64,000 bases of DNA from Buddleja alternifolia (GCA_019426215.1 CM033401.1:22821134-22885133), one strand, 5' to 3'; counted from the first letter of the stretch, positions 9,901-21,520 are shown. Notes: generated by a model from the letters alone, not told the origin. Numbers and translations: made by a program.

Positions 9901-12566
9901 GTTAATTTGATGCGGTACTAACTAAGGGTTCAGCATTACATTATACTTAAAAGCTTACTTTGGCATATAGGCTAAGGGAAGGGATAGCTAATGATAAGAA
10001 TTATCTCTGGGGAAAAATAATGATGGAGGCCAATTTTTTACTTTTTTTAAATAAAAAAGTGTGTTAAGAAAACTTTTGCTTGAAGGATGTAAATGCTCAT
10101 TTGAAATATTTAAGGGTAAATTTTGAATTGTACTTAACCAACGTGACACTTAACCTGTAATGAGAATAAGACTGACTCGCGATATGAAAATAGAGATCCC
10201 TCTAATTAGATGCCTCTTCTAAGAGGTAAGGGGGAGGAACCTGAATTGGATCACTTGTTCACAGCTGTATTCAAGCACTTGACATTGAAATGTATTTTAA
10301 TGAAGTTATGGCGGTGTACTTTATGTACTGGAGCATTATATCTTACTTCTTGTATATTTTGTAGCAGTTGCACTTCTTGCACTCTTGAACCAAGCTTCTA
10401 GTGTTAACACTTCTAGATAAGTTTTTAGTTGAAATACCCTGGCACTTTTAGAGTGATTCTTCAAAATTGAAAATATTGCTCATACTCTTGCAACCTGTTA
10501 ACTTGAGTTAATGAGAGCTCTATTTATTTGTTGGCAGCTATTATGTACTTCTGAACTTTTTGTAACCTCTTCTGAACTCTTTGTTGGTTGAATATGTAAG
10601 CATAAATGCTGTGACCATGTGTGTGTGTGTTAGTCTGTCACGTAAAGTAAGTAAATATATCTAACCAGATAAGATAAATAATGAATTTGTGGCTTTACAG
10701 TTGTTGCAACAGTGTTAATACAAGTAGTGTTCCCTTCCAAGGTACTCAATATATCCCAAACAAAAAATGTGAATCTGGAAACACACTTGTTGATACTTAT
10801 TTAATCTACCATAATCATTTGCAAGGAAATAGTTGAACTCTCAGATAAACTATTCAAGCTAGAAACGAAAGAAATCAAAATGACTGCAAGAGTAAGAATG
10901 ATAAACCAGACTCATGATTGTTCAATAAATAACACCCAGTTAAACGCTGCTGCCTTTGCAAAATCCCTAAACTCATGTTGTAAGTTTTTACTACTTGTGG
11001 TTCATCTAGCCTCATAAATGTTTTGAGGACCAAATGATAAGGGATTTGATTTCAGGGTCTATAAAAAGCTTCACTAGGGGTTGGTGAAAGAGGACTGTTA
11101 AAACTGTAATATAATATCTTAGCCCTCTTGCAAGGTGAAACACAATTTCAAGTAGGCAAACTTGTTCCAATTCTTTTTCTAAAAGAAAAAAGTTTATATC
11201 AAATCCAAAACACTACCCTTCTGTAAACTCTATAGGTTTTCCTTTGAAGAAACTAAAAAATCAAAAGGATAATAGAAAACTATAGTTTTTATTACGTATT
11301 TGATCCTTTATAACTTTATTCCGTATTGAATTCTTTAAATACTGAAAAAGAAAGCAAACAGGTGAACTAAGAAATAGTGGAAGTAAAGTTATCCTAGTCT
11401 ATCATCTTAAAAAATAAAACTTCCAAGATGGTGCATTACTCACAAATTCCCAATTACTGCTTCAACTTTATAAGAGTCCACCCATCTGTCCAGTAAAGTT
11501 TTTATTTGGTGCTACCAACTTTCAGCGTAAATTGCAATAATAGTCCCATAGAATAGGGCATGTTGCAATTAATCCTATTGTCTGCAAACTTGCAAGTTAA
11601 TCCCATGAGATGCATATTTTTTGCAATTTGGTCCTATCCGTTAAAAATGGGATGGAATCTCTCGCATGTAATGGACGCACAATTAGATTTATTACTGATC
11701 ACGCACAAGTTTGTAAATAATGGGACTAAAAATGCATCATATGGGACTAGTTTTTCAAGTTTGCAAATAATGGGATTAAAAATGTAACAGGTCGTGTCCT
11801 ATGAGACTAATTTTGCAGTTTACCATATTATTTTAGTTTTTGGTTATGAAACATAGATGTGAATCTAACCTTAAGATGGTACTTGCTTTGAAAGTAACAT
11901 GTCTGAATATTTACAGTAACTGCATCCACACCTGTTCAAAATCAAGTGGCTGCGCAGAAACTTCTACAGAAAACAAGTCAGCCTAATAGTAACAACCGCA
12001 ATTCCAGAAGTCAGAGACAGAGTGGAAAAACAAAAGAGGAAGAATCATCTGTCATGACACTAGATGAATGGGAAAGGAGGAAAGCAGGAGTAAATATTTC
12101 GATGAAACATGAGCAATCTAATATCAGTGAAGATGAAGTTCTGGCAAGACAGCTGCAAAATCAATTTGATTTGGAAGATATTCATGTAACCATTTTTAGC
12201 ATTACAATGTGGCCTTACACTAGTCGCCATACCATTACAGAGTTTCTCAAATATTACCATTTCTAATTGACAATTTTGAGTGGTTATACCTTCTCATTTT
12301 CCCTTGTAAAAGTCAGTTCTTTCTTATGCATGTTCATCACCTCTTAATTATTAGAAAATTGTTTCGTTATACCATTTGATGTCATTTTCAAATTTATGCA
12401 GGCACAAGAGGGTTCTGATGTGATGGAATCTAAAAATATAAAGATGAGTATGTTCAGTTACGAAAGAGATCATGCGGGCTTTGTTGGTAGAACTGAATAC
12501 AGAGGAAGAGGAAGAGGAAGAGGAAGGGGAAGGAATTTCAGAGGGAAGGGTACAGTTCAACCTTAG
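6928..12566 (+). CDS. TDRD3: TDRD3/RMI1-family OB-fold protein, six exons, 446 aa
   Basis: Exons: 6928-7191, 7498-7665, 9069-9351, 9582-9773, 11917-12185 and 12402-12566 (stop TAG). All introns are GT-AG, junction phases agree and the joined frame is open. Residues about 17-88 match the RMI1/TDRD3 N-terminal helical region (RGWCFRDTDRIQ, NMDLRSIGGKCLP). Residues about 89-185 form the OB fold (RLLRLKLTDGHSEITAIEYS, VPGTKV, ILGGVVQSLYEEWQ). The middle is Ser/Asn-rich and probably disordered, followed by WERRKAG and SEDEVLARQLQNQFDLED. The C-terminus has an RG-rich tail (YRGRGRGRGRGRNFRGKG), an RGG-like RNA-binding motif. In animals TDRD3 binds topoisomerase 3-beta through this OB fold and acts on mRNA and R-loops; RMI1 does the equivalent for TOP3-alpha. 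No Tudor or UBA domain is visible, as inferred for plant versions. The RG tail favours TDRD3-like over RMI1. The ATG is the first in frame, before a Pro/Ser run. Confidence 0.88.
8065..8091 (+). repeat. (GGGGGA)n microsatellite in intron 2, G-quadruplex candidate
   Basis: Four perfect GGGGGA units plus a final GGG lie on the sense strand inside intron 2 of the OB-fold gene. Five G-runs separated by single A residues satisfy the usual pattern for a very stable G-quadruplex, in DNA and in the unspliced transcript. Confidence 0.9.
11536..11825. mobile_element. Dispersed-repeat fragment in intron 4
   Basis: About 290 bp of text differs from the flanking intron. It repeats phrases such as TTTGTAAATAATGGGACTAA, GTTTGCAAATAATGGGATTA and GTCCCATAGAATAGG in varied form. 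This degenerate style resembles short non-autonomous repeats common in eudicot introns. No clear terminal repeats or target duplication are seen, so the class is open. Confidence 0.4.
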
Positions 12567-12900
12567 TTGATATTTCACTCAAATGTTATATTTTGGGTTC
12601 TCTTTTGCTTTTTTCATCCTCGCAGGTGCGTAATCATTGATTTTGAAGTCCAATGTGTTGAGACGTATAACTAGGAATCCGAATATGATTCCCCTAATTG
12701 GATGGCTTTTTCCAGAAAAAGGGTTTTTTTAGGGATAAGATAGGTAGTGTTGAAAGTGTGTTTGGAACTTTGGATGGATGTTTTTTTAGAGCAAAACATG
12801 TAATGATTAGAGTTTGATTGGATGTTTTCTCCGTGAGAAATTGTTTAGTATTAAGTTTAGTGGAGGGAAAGGATGCCCAGCACCCCATATTAATTTAGTA
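12567..12900. other. 3' flank of the OB-fold gene
   Basis: This T-rich stretch after the stop codon should contain the 3' UTR and poly(A) signals. Minus-strand open frames here read through simple A/T runs and are not supported. Confidence 0.4.
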
Positions 12901-14064
12901 TAATTTTTATTTGGGAGAATTCATGTTCTAAACATTTATTTAAGTCTCACTTTGCACATTATCATATTTATATAGCGCATATTGATTACATACATGTTTC
13001 ATACAACTAATGAACATGCATCGAAAGCAATAATAAACCAACACATTTATTCATGGTCTTTTTCTAGAGGGCCCAAGCCAATGGGCCATCATAAAAATGA
13101 AAAAGAAAGCCTAGCTATTCTTCGTGGGTTCCAAGCTCCTTTTCTTTTGGATTGATCTCCTCTTAAAGGCTTATTCTATTTCTATCTATTATATGAGATT
13201 AACTTAACAACCTATATATAATTCTAGAAATAAATAAACGGGCTCGATTCCGGCCCTTACAACCCATAAAAAAGAATACAATCAAAAGAAAGCAACTTAA
13301 GCCCATGGACAATGTCACCATCATATAATACATGCTCACGATAAATTAAAGCAACTATGTTGGTGATTAAGTTAATAATTATTAATCCAACTAATTAATT
13401 TTTTCAATAAAATTCCAAATTTTATTGACATTTATGATAATAAATCATCTAGTGAGAATTTATTATTTAAATAAATAAATTAATTAAAAAATCCTCCAAG
13501 AATAATTAATCAATTAATATTCAATAAAAACAATTTGGGCTCGATTTCATCAAACATAAATTACCAACCATTGGCATTTCAATTCAATTAATTAGGCCCA
13601 AAACTAATTTATTGAATGTCCATAATTTTAATTAAAATAATTTGGGCTCATTTAATTAAATCCGTGTTATCATCCTTTTGACCCACCTAGATAATTAAAA
13701 TAGCCCAAAACCCATTTATTTAAAATTTGGACCCGCGAATTATGACCCGATCGGTTAGGACCCGGGTCATGACCCGGGCCCACGAAGCTGCGCACGGCCC
13801 GTCATGGCCTGGTGCCGTGCGCTTGTGCCCGCTGTGCGCGCTGTCTCCCACGTCGTGCAATTCGCGTACATTGTAGGGTTTTTCAACCCCCGATTCTCAC
13901 ACACGTTTGATTTTTCAATTCACATATCATCATACTACAATATTATGAATTAAACGTAGAAAAATCATGGCTTTAAAATCATAAGAATATATTCGAATAA
14001 CATGCTTCAAAAACGCGAAAAACATATAATTCACGTATTCAATTAAATACGAAAATCAGAGATT
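12901..14064 (-). mobile_element. Internal (non-coding) part of an old minus-strand LTR element
   Basis: AT-rich DNA with repeated GGGCTC and GCCCAA words plus a GC-rich pocket (about 13735-13875) lies immediately downstream, on the minus strand, of a primer-binding site at 14065-14077. No gag or pol motif is readable, so it is either a non-autonomous element or a decayed one. Confidence 0.4.
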
Positions 14065-14077
14065 GGCTTTGATACCA
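14065..14077 (-). other. Primer-binding site (initiator tRNA-Met type)
   Basis: The reverse complement reads TGGTATCAAAGCC, the usual minus-strand primer site of Ty1/copia elements. It sits directly next to an LTR-like end (minus strand CAATAAACCCCAACG). Confidence 0.7.
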
Positions 14078-14078
14078 C

Positions 14079-15560
14079 CGTTGGGGTTTATTGCATAAAA
14101 ACGCAGCGGAAGAAATAAAAATCCCAAGTGGTTCGTCTCAATTTCTCATATTCAAATTGGGTTTCAAAATCATGTACCTTTCTTCGCGTATATTGAATTC
14201 TAAACCAGCTTTTGTGATCCTTTCTTGAACAGCAAATTTGTCGCTGCCTCTAAATCACCACGCCGGAATCAAAAGAGAAAAATCCCTTCTTTTTCTTCCT
14301 CAGAGACGGCTAGAGAGAGAGAGAGAGAGAAGGTTTAGAGAGTTTTTGACTTGGAGAGAAAGTTATGATAGAGGATTACTTTAATTTTTCACTAAGTAGT
14401 ATATTTATTCTACTTTTAGAAAAACAAAATAACCTAAAAACCCATGCATGAGGACGGCCACTTTGGGCTTTTCTAAGCCTTATGCTTAGTCAATTTTTAT
14501 TTGTTTAATTATTTATTTAATTAGTATTATTTATCTAATAAATAATTTAATCAAATAATTAATTAAATCCAGGTTAACTCTACAATTAATTTTCTCTAAG
14601 AAATTAATTAACATGTCAACTTAATTAATTGATAAGATCATCCAATGATTAATTAATTAATTAATTAATTTCGATATCCAATACCGAAAATTCTCTCAAG
14701 TCAATTTCATGATTTTTCCTTTTGTCATTCCTTTAAGCGCGACTCTTTAGGTTAGTCTCAAAAAGCAATTGGGAAGAAACCAAAAGGATTAGTAACACCT
14801 AGCCAGTCACGTGGCTCACATCGTATCCCAATTGAGAACGAATGAATAGGATCATTCCAAACATTTTACGCTGTGAATACCGTACGAGTATAAACCTTTT
14901 ATTCTTATATCCCAATCAAGTAAGAGTTATGGTTTAGTCAAACTCACAGGACTTGGCCATATGCTCAGCTCATAATGAATCGAGGTCAATGAGTATACTT
15001 TCATGTCTAACATGAGTATCTCTTGTGCTTTGGCCAAAGTCTTTTAACCTCACTCATTCATGACTGCATAGGATATTTAGCTCATCCACTTATGAGAGAA
15101 TAAATCTCATTTTGCTAATCAGTTAAGACTGCTATTTGTCCATCAAGCCGCACTTCGAGGTCGATCCCACCAATAGGTGAATTGGATCTAACTACTCTAA
15201 TGACAGACTTGATGTCACAAGTGCATCTTCAACTTGATTCCTCAGGTCTAAGGTTCACACTTACCTATCACAACTTATCAATTTCATCATTGACTATCAG
15301 TGAGTGAAAACCCATGTGATGAAATCGATGGGAGCCGTGTTTGAACATATCAGTCTAACTGAGATGTCTATGACATAAGTTCCCACTACTATTCTCATAG
15401 TGTTTGACTGACTCTTTCTCTGTCAAAACTTATATCATACAAGTCTTTGTCCAGTATGATATACAGTCGATACTCACTTCGACTTGCTAACCAGTTTAAG
15501 ATTATAAGGATCAAACTCTTCTAGTGCCTTTCTTCCTAACCCATAGGAAGTAGAAAGTTT
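14079..15560 (-). mobile_element. Degenerate LTR of a copia-type element
   Basis: The block adjoins the primer site and has no coding content. Its stretch at about 15130-15250 (GCACTTCGAGGTCGATCCCACCAATAGGTGAATT, shown here only as landmarks GGTCGATCCCACCAATAGG and GACAGACTTGATGTCACA) corresponds in order to 63460-63570 at the other end of the window (GATGGCCCCCACCAAATGG, ACAGACTTAACGTCACA). The two are members of one diverged LTR family. The outer boundary and target duplication were not resolved. It contains a (GA)n run (about 14309-14332) and an (ATTA)n run near 14645. Confidence 0.55.
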
Positions 15561-16260
15561 GCCTTATTATCAAGGATTTTACGTTGTTTATTAAAACCTT
15601 ACAAATGCCTATAAGAAAACAACAAGATAATGTCTCATATTACGAAAAGATATTGTTTAGTTACAAATCAATGCCCTATAAATCTATCATCTTTATAGCA
15701 TTTGAGGGCATACACTACATACTCCTCCATAGAGAAATTGAGGAAGATTTGAGAATGCAAAAATGGAAAGGAAGATTAAGTAATTACTATTATACCGTAA
15801 TATCTATTGTTTTAACTTCGAAATACCATGCGAAAAAATGACAATAAAATTAAATAGTTTGCATTAGCATGTATAAAAAGCCGGAATATGAATTAAGAAC
15901 AGTTACCATAAGAAATACTTGACTCTAGAAAGTGCATGGTGATTGATGCATACCAAACTCACTAAAAAAATTATTATCAAGTGATTCTCCAAATTATATT
16001 CAAGTAACATATCCTCAAAAGTTTTCCTGCATTCATTCAAATGTAAGCACAAAACATGTCAAAACAACTTTGTATTTCTATAATCAGTAACCATGTATCC
16101 CTTTAACATATCTTTCTTATTGGTGATTATTCAATTCGCAACCAAAACAAAAAAAAAGGTTCAAAGAGCACAATAAATTATAACTTTCATTATAGAATAC
16201 AATATAATGCTTTTACTTTAAGGTCTAAACTAATAAGAAAAATAATTTTGTTTGCCATAC
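15561..16260. other. Intergenic AT-rich DNA
   Basis: No credible gene or element end is seen. The 85-codon plus-strand frame at 15584-15841 has no recognisable motif and simple AT-driven composition. Confidence 0.4.
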
Positions 16261-16413
16261 TTAATTATTAATTCCATGGTGACCTTCATGCAGCTTAGCC
16301 TTTTGCCATTTCCCTATTGCAACACGAGGACCAATGACATTACAGATGACCCGGACTTTGACCTCAATTGGTGGAGTGAGTAATAATACTCTCCGTCCCT
16401 TGCTTTTGTAAAC
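16261..16413 (-). CDS. Candidate terminal exon of an unrecognised gene
   Basis: On the minus strand a consensus acceptor (TTTGCAG, 16420-16414) opens a 50-codon frame starting at GTT (16413-16411) and ending at TAA (16263-16261). It includes IEVKVRVICNVIGPRV and GKWQKAKLHEGHHG. The stretch is more GC-rich than its surroundings, as exons are. The opposite strand also has a 36-codon open frame here, so the strand is not certain. No family is recognised and no upstream exon was found. The copia element at 16856 lies on the upstream side and may have separated it from its gene. Confidence 0.3.
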   Translation of the reverse strand, partial: VYKSKGRRVLLLTPPIEVKVRVICNVIGPRVAIGKWQKAKLHEGHHGINN

Positions 16414-16855
16414 CTGCAAATTTTCAGACTGTTGTTGTTAATTAAGTATAAACTCTGGTTCAATTTCGAACTATGTACTGTATAACTTAGTATAACTCTG
16501 TTTGAAGTTCCAAAATATTTTGAGCCAATATGGATATATATAAAAAGTAGAAATTTACATAAATGTTACCTAGATTAATTAAATTAATGGACGAATGTAC
16601 CACATATCCAAGCTCGGCTAAAACTTTCAGGCTAACAACAAGACAATAAATAAATGGGGACAATTGCTAATTTTACATTTCTGGAAAGAAAATAAATGGT
16701 GATGAATGCATGGCTTCATCATTATTTAATGATGATTTTTCATTTTCTAAAAAGTAAATGTAAGCAAATAAGATAGATACATATATGAAATGAAATAGAT
16801 AAATAAATATTTAGTGTTAATTCGACAAACTAATTTTATTTCTTCAATACCTTAT

Positions 16856-17362
16856 TGTTGAATTGTGGTGAAGAAATGACTCATTTTCCTTTGATAATGA
16901 AGAACAATTTGTCCCATATAGGAAGAATTTTGTAAAGGGCCATCACTTTTTCTATAAAAGGAGATCCACCTTTTAGTTGTTTGATATCCCCAAGCCTCTC
17001 ATCTTCGGCTATTCTTCTTTTCTCCTCTATAGTTTTGTATATTTCACTTTTGGTCCTTTCTTTTGTTTAGTGAAATATTTTGGTGGGGTCCGAGGACGTA
17101 GGCTAAATCAGCCGAACCTCGTTATATTTTGGTGTTCTTTATTTTGTGTTATTCTTCAAGTAGCCATTGTTAGTTATAATTGTAGTGTTATATAGTGCTA
17201 TTAAATTCGTCTAGTTAATTCTGTCGAGGAGATTGGGTTTTAAGCGCGACCGCTGTGACGCCTCCAATCTTTCCTGGGAATTAAATCTAGTGTGATTTTC
17301 TAGTACAATATTTCTCTCTCTATTTCTATATTTGGTGGAATATGACTCTGAGTTCCACAACA
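16856..17362 (+). repeat. 5' LTR of the copia element
   Basis: The LTR is 507 bp (TG...CA) with a TATA-like box CTATAAAAG at 16952-16960. It is followed by a TGGTATCAGAGC primer-binding site at 17365-17376, complementary to initiator tRNA-Met. Confidence 0.95.
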
Positions 17363-17498
17363 AGTGGTATCAGAGCTCGGGTATTCTGAGTATGCTCTGT
17401 GGTCGCAGTTTAATCTGATCTTCCACATCAGAAAAGTTTTCCCGGGCTATTTGGCTTTCGCATTTGGAGGGCTATTGAAGAATAATTTGTAACCAAAA

Positions 17499-17867
17499 AT
17501 GGAAGTTACCTCAAAAGCATCGTCGTCGTCCATTTGGGCGAGAACCACTGTGGCGAATACACGATTGGCAGTGGAGTCTTTTGATGGCACAGGCCATTTT
17601 GGTATGTGGCAAAGCGAAGTTGTAGACGCACTCTTTCAACAAGGTCAATACTTAGCTATTGAAGAAAAGAAACCAAATGATATAGAGGAAAAAGAACGGA
17701 AATTTGGATGAGAAGGATTTGGCTCTGATGTTGCTGGGATCCCTTCCTGAGGAGTTTGAGTTTCTTGAAACCACTCTACTTCATGGGAAGGCTGCTGCTG
17801 TATCTCTTAGTGAAGTTTGTGCTGCCCTATACAGTTATGAACTGAGAAGGACAAGCAAGTTTGTTTA
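17499..17867 (+). pseudogene. Copia gag fragment
   Basis: From the ATG at 17499 a 70-codon frame contains the gag start (ARTTVANTRLAVESFDGTGH, FGMWQSEVVDALFQQGQYLA), then ends at TGA. A second piece in another frame (about 17702-17865) carries the conserved LALMLLGSLPEEFEFLE and EVCAALYSYELRR. The middle of gag and the CCHC zinc knuckle are deleted, so it cannot make a normal capsid protein. The primer-binding site lies 120 bp upstream. Confidence 0.85.
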
Positions 17868-17877
17868 GGCGGAGATG

Positions 17878-18738
17878 CAGAAGTTTTGTTCATCAGAGGT
17901 CGTTCACAAAACAAAAGGAGTGAAATACTCCAAATTGGAGTTTTGTGAACTTTGTGTTCGTGGGAAACAGACAGGTTAAATTTGGAACAGCAATCCATAA
18001 TACTGAAGGTATCCTGGATTATGTTCATTCGGATGTATGGGGTCCCTCAAAATGAGTTCTTTGGGAGGGAAGCACTATTTTGTAACCTTTGTTGATGATT
18101 TTTCCCGAAAAGTTTGGGTGTATACGATGAAGAAAAAGGATGAAGTGTTTGAGGTATTTCTCAATTGGAAAAAGATGGTGGAAACTCAGACTGATAAAAA
18201 GGTCAAACGTCTCCGTACAGACAATGGTGGAGAATTTAGGAGTGGTCCATTTCAGAAATTTTGTGAGGATGAAGGCATTGTCAGACACTTCACTGTCAGA
18301 CATACACCACAACAGAACGGAGTGGCAGAACGCATGAATCGGACTTTGCTGGAGAAAGTTCGGTGTTTGTTATCCAATGCTGGGTTGGGTAAAGAATTTT
18401 GGGTTGAGGTTGTGACGTATGTGTGCCATCTCGTTAATCGTCTACCATCTACTGCTATTGATGGAAAAACACCATTTGAGAAATGGTTTGGAAAGCCTGC
18501 TGCTGATTATGATTCCTTACATGTGTTTGGTTCCGCTGCATATTATCATGTTAAGGAATCAAAGTTGGATCCTAGAGCAAAGAAAGCTGTGTTCATGGGG
18601 ATCACCTCTGGTGTAAATGGCTATCGCCTTTGGTGTCCAGAAACAAAGAAAATAATCTTTAGCAGGGATGTCACCTTTGATGAATCTACCGTGTTGGAAA
18701 AGGTGAATGCAGAACAGCAGGATGGTACTCCCAAATAG
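17878..18738 (+). pseudogene. Copia pre-integrase remnant and integrase core
   Basis: A remnant of the zinc-binding pre-integrase region (KLEFCELCVRGKQTG, about 17931-17975) is broken by stops. From 18037 the catalytic core is open for 233 codons. It shows FVDDFSRKVWVY (first Asp), TDNGGEF (second Asp) and VAERMNRTLLEK (Glu), so the D-D-E triad is intact, followed by the C-terminal region (VFGSAAYYHV, KKAVFMGI). A TAG at 18736-18738 separates it in the same frame from the RT part. Family role: joins the cDNA copy to host DNA. Confidence 0.9.
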
Positions 18739-19912
18739 GTGGAGTTTGAAAAGTTTGTTGTCCCAGCAGATCAAGAAACTCTTGATCATTCTCCTACGGT
18801 AGAAGGAGATTTTGAAGAAGATGAAGTTCAACCCCAAGAACTTCCACAGCAGCTTGAATCAATTGCAACTAGTAAGCCAAAGAGGACAATCAAAAAGCCT
18901 GCTCGCTTTGATGATATGGTGGCTTGTGCATCTGCAATTGCCGCTGATAATGTTCCTACCACTTATATTGAAGCAGTCAAAGGACCAGAGAAAGATAAGT
19001 GGAGGATTGCCATGAGTGAAGAAATGCAGTCCCTTCATAAGAATCAAACATGGGAACTGGCCAGTCTCCCAAAGGGAAAGAAGGCAATTGGATGCAAATG
19101 GGTATTTGTAAAGAAAGATGGATTTCCTAGCCAAGGTGATATTCGCTACAAAGCCAGATTGGTGGCCAAAGGTTACGCTCAGAAGGAGGGCATTAAGGTA
19201 TTTTCTCCAGTTGTAAAACACTCCTCCATTAGGATTTTGTTGGCTTTGGTAGCACAGTTGGATTTTGAACTAGTTCAGTTGGATGTAAAACTGCATTTTT
19301 ACATGGAGACTTGGAAGAGGAAATCTATATGACTCAGCCAGAGGGATTCAAAGTTGCTGAAAATGAAAATTTGGTTTGTAAACTTCAAAAAAATCGTTGT
19401 ACGGATTGAAGCAATCTCCGAGGCAGTGGTACAAGCGATTTGACAAGTTTATGATGGGAATTGGGTACACAAGAAGCACATACGATCATTGTGTGTATTT
19501 GCATAAGCTACAAGATGGATCGTTCATATATCTTCTTCTGTATGTTGATGATATGTTGATTGCCTCCCCGAGTCTAATAGAAATCGAGAAGTTGAAGACT
19601 CATTTGAAAAGGGAGTTTGAGATGAAGGATCTAGGTGAAGCGAAGAAAATTCTCGGAATGAAGATTTTCAGAGATAGAAAATTGAGGAGGCTTTGTTTGA
19701 CTCAGAAACAATATCTGAGTAGGATGTTGAGGCGTTTGCGCATTGATGAAAAGTCAAAACCAGTTAGTACTCCGTTTGCTCCTCATTTTAAGCTTAGCGC
19801 CGCTTTGTCACAGAAATCTGATGCAGAACGGGAATACATGTCAAAAGTACCGTATGCAAATGTTGTTGGTAGCTTGATGTATGGTATGGTGTGTACGAGG
19901 TCTGATATTTGA
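18739..19912 (+). pseudogene. Copia reverse transcriptase with lost RNase H
   Basis: The frame continues from the integrase through the linker to RT motifs WKWVFVKKDG-like (GCKWVFVKKDG), KARLVAKGYAQKEGIKVFSP and LVQLDV. It then shifts frame near 19300-19395 and resumes at SPRQWYKRFD and LLLYVDDMLIA (catalytic YVDD) up to GSLMYGMVCTRSDI. Just after this a stop and a deletion join the chain to a few residues near the 3' LTR, so the RNase H domain is absent. Not functional as it stands. Confidence 0.9.
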
Positions 19913-20027
19913 AGAGCAGGTATATGCATGATCCTGGAAAGGAACATTGGAAAATTTGAAGATTGATTTTGGTGACCCCGTTTGACGAGGAGATTGAAGA
20001 TTTTGGAAATTCGCCAAGGTGGAGATT

Positions 20028-20534
20028 TGTTGAATTGTGGTGAAGAAATGACTCATTTTCCTTTGATAATGAAGAACAATTTGTCCCACATAGGAAGAAT
20101 TTTGTAAAGGGTCATCACTTTTCCTATAAAAGGGGATCCACCCTTTAGTTGTTTGATATCCCCAAGCCTCTCATCTTTGGCTATTCTTCTTTTCTCCTCT
20201 ATAGTTTTGTATATTTCACTTTTGGTCCTTTCTTTTGTTTAGTGAAATATTTTGGTGGGGTCCGAGGACGTAGGCTAAATCAGCCGAACCTCGTTATATT
20301 TTGGTGTTCTTTATTTTGTGTTATTCTTCAAGTAGCCATTGTTAGTTATAGTTGTAGTGTTATATAGTGCTATTATATTCGTCTAGTTAATTCTGTCGAG
20401 GAGATTGGGTTTTAAGCGCGACCGCTGTGACGCCTCCAATCTTTCCTGGGAATTAAATCTAGTGTGATTTTCTAGTACAATATTTCTCTCTCTATTTCTA
20501 TATTTGGTGGAATATGACTCTGAGTTCCACAACA
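20028..20534 (+). repeat. 3' LTR of the copia element
   Basis: The LTR is 507 bp, preceded by the purine-rich tract AAGGTGGAGATT (about 20016-20027), the likely plus-strand primer. It differs from the 5' LTR at about eight positions by eye. Confidence 0.95.
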
Positions 20535-20539
20535 CTTAT

Positions 20540-21196
20540 ATTGTAGATTATCAAAAGAAAATTAAAACAAAAAATACCTTATATTGTACCATGACAAATG
20601 TAATTATAAAAGTATTTTGGTGGCTCATTTTTCAATCCTCTTCTGCATAAAAAGTTCAAAGTGACTGTATCTAATAATATTATCGAGATCATTTTGTCTT
20701 GAATCATGATGCGCCACCACACAAACATAAGTAGTCTTGTTAGCTTCTTGCAAAAATAATATATGCAAAAGTTCAACAACTTATAAGATCAAAATAAAAA
20801 GAAAAAAAATACAAAATGAACTTGGTAAATATAGTAATGTTCACCTCCGTAATTTGTGTTTTTGAAATGTGATAAAGAAATTCTATGAAAGTAAAGTAAA
20901 CTTTTCACACATAAATAATACATAAATGTTATCTTTAAAATACTTTTTAAGTTTGAATATAGGAAATCCCTAAATTTCATGAATTTGAAATTTTGCCAAG
21001 TAAAATCTTATTTTGAATATTTGCCCATGCATTGGCAAATAAGATCAAGATTTCAATATCAAGGTTAAACAGGCGCTTTGACTATCTTTTTAGCATTACA
21101 AATAAGATCTCATTTTTCAAATTTGAATAGCGGCTATCTTAGCAATTTTGTTGAATGTGATAGTCCGTTTTTTCACATCCGTATTTTACGTTAATA
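20540..21196. other. Intergenic DNA with a possible exon relic
   Basis: On the minus strand, after an acceptor-like TTTTGCAAG, a 40-codon frame (about 20744-20625) with YVCVVAHHDSRQNDLDNIIR ends at TGA. It is not recognised and may be chance. The rest is AT-rich without visible structure. Confidence 0.25.
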
Positions 21197-21520
21197 CTAG
21201 CGTATGCACCGTGCTATGCACGGAAGTCATGTGCAAAAATGTTTAAATGCATTAGAATAACAGATAATTACCCTTTTTGGTTCATGGAAGAATAAGTATC
21301 ATTTCATATTAATATTTATAAAAAAATGAAGTCTGTAAAAATATCATTTTGGTATTTCAGTAAACATATTACTAATTTGAAATAATCATGTCAAAATCAA
21401 GTTGAGAAAAATATGATTAAATCTGAAATTATAATAAATAAAAATTATGCACATTAATTTTATTCACTATGTTCAATTTAGATAAATTAAACATGTAAAT
21501 GTTTAAATGTATGACTAAAT
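21197..21520 (-). mobile_element. Helitron 3' end (copy 1)
   Basis: Read on the minus strand the element ends in the hairpin CCGTGCATAGCACGG followed by TGCATACG and CTAG, then T. This is the classic Helitron 3' terminus (stem-loop, CTRR, insertion before T). The terminal 320 bp is repeated as reverse complement at 51313-51479 plus 53035-53181. The 5' end of this copy was not found. Confidence 0.75.

Larger units (their letters stand above)
16856..20534 (+). mobile_element. Complete, internally deleted Ty1/copia retrotransposon
   Basis: Both LTRs begin TGTTGAATTGTGG and end CCACAACA. They are flanked by the perfect target duplication CTTAT (16851-16855 and 20535-20539). The element is 3679 bp with an internal region of 2665 bp, short for copia. 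Gag keeps two pieces; the zinc knuckle, the protease and most of RNase H are missing; integrase and RT are present but broken. It is therefore non-autonomous and could move only with a helper. About eight substitutions between the 507-bp LTRs, by eye, indicate a recent insertion. Confidence 0.95.
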
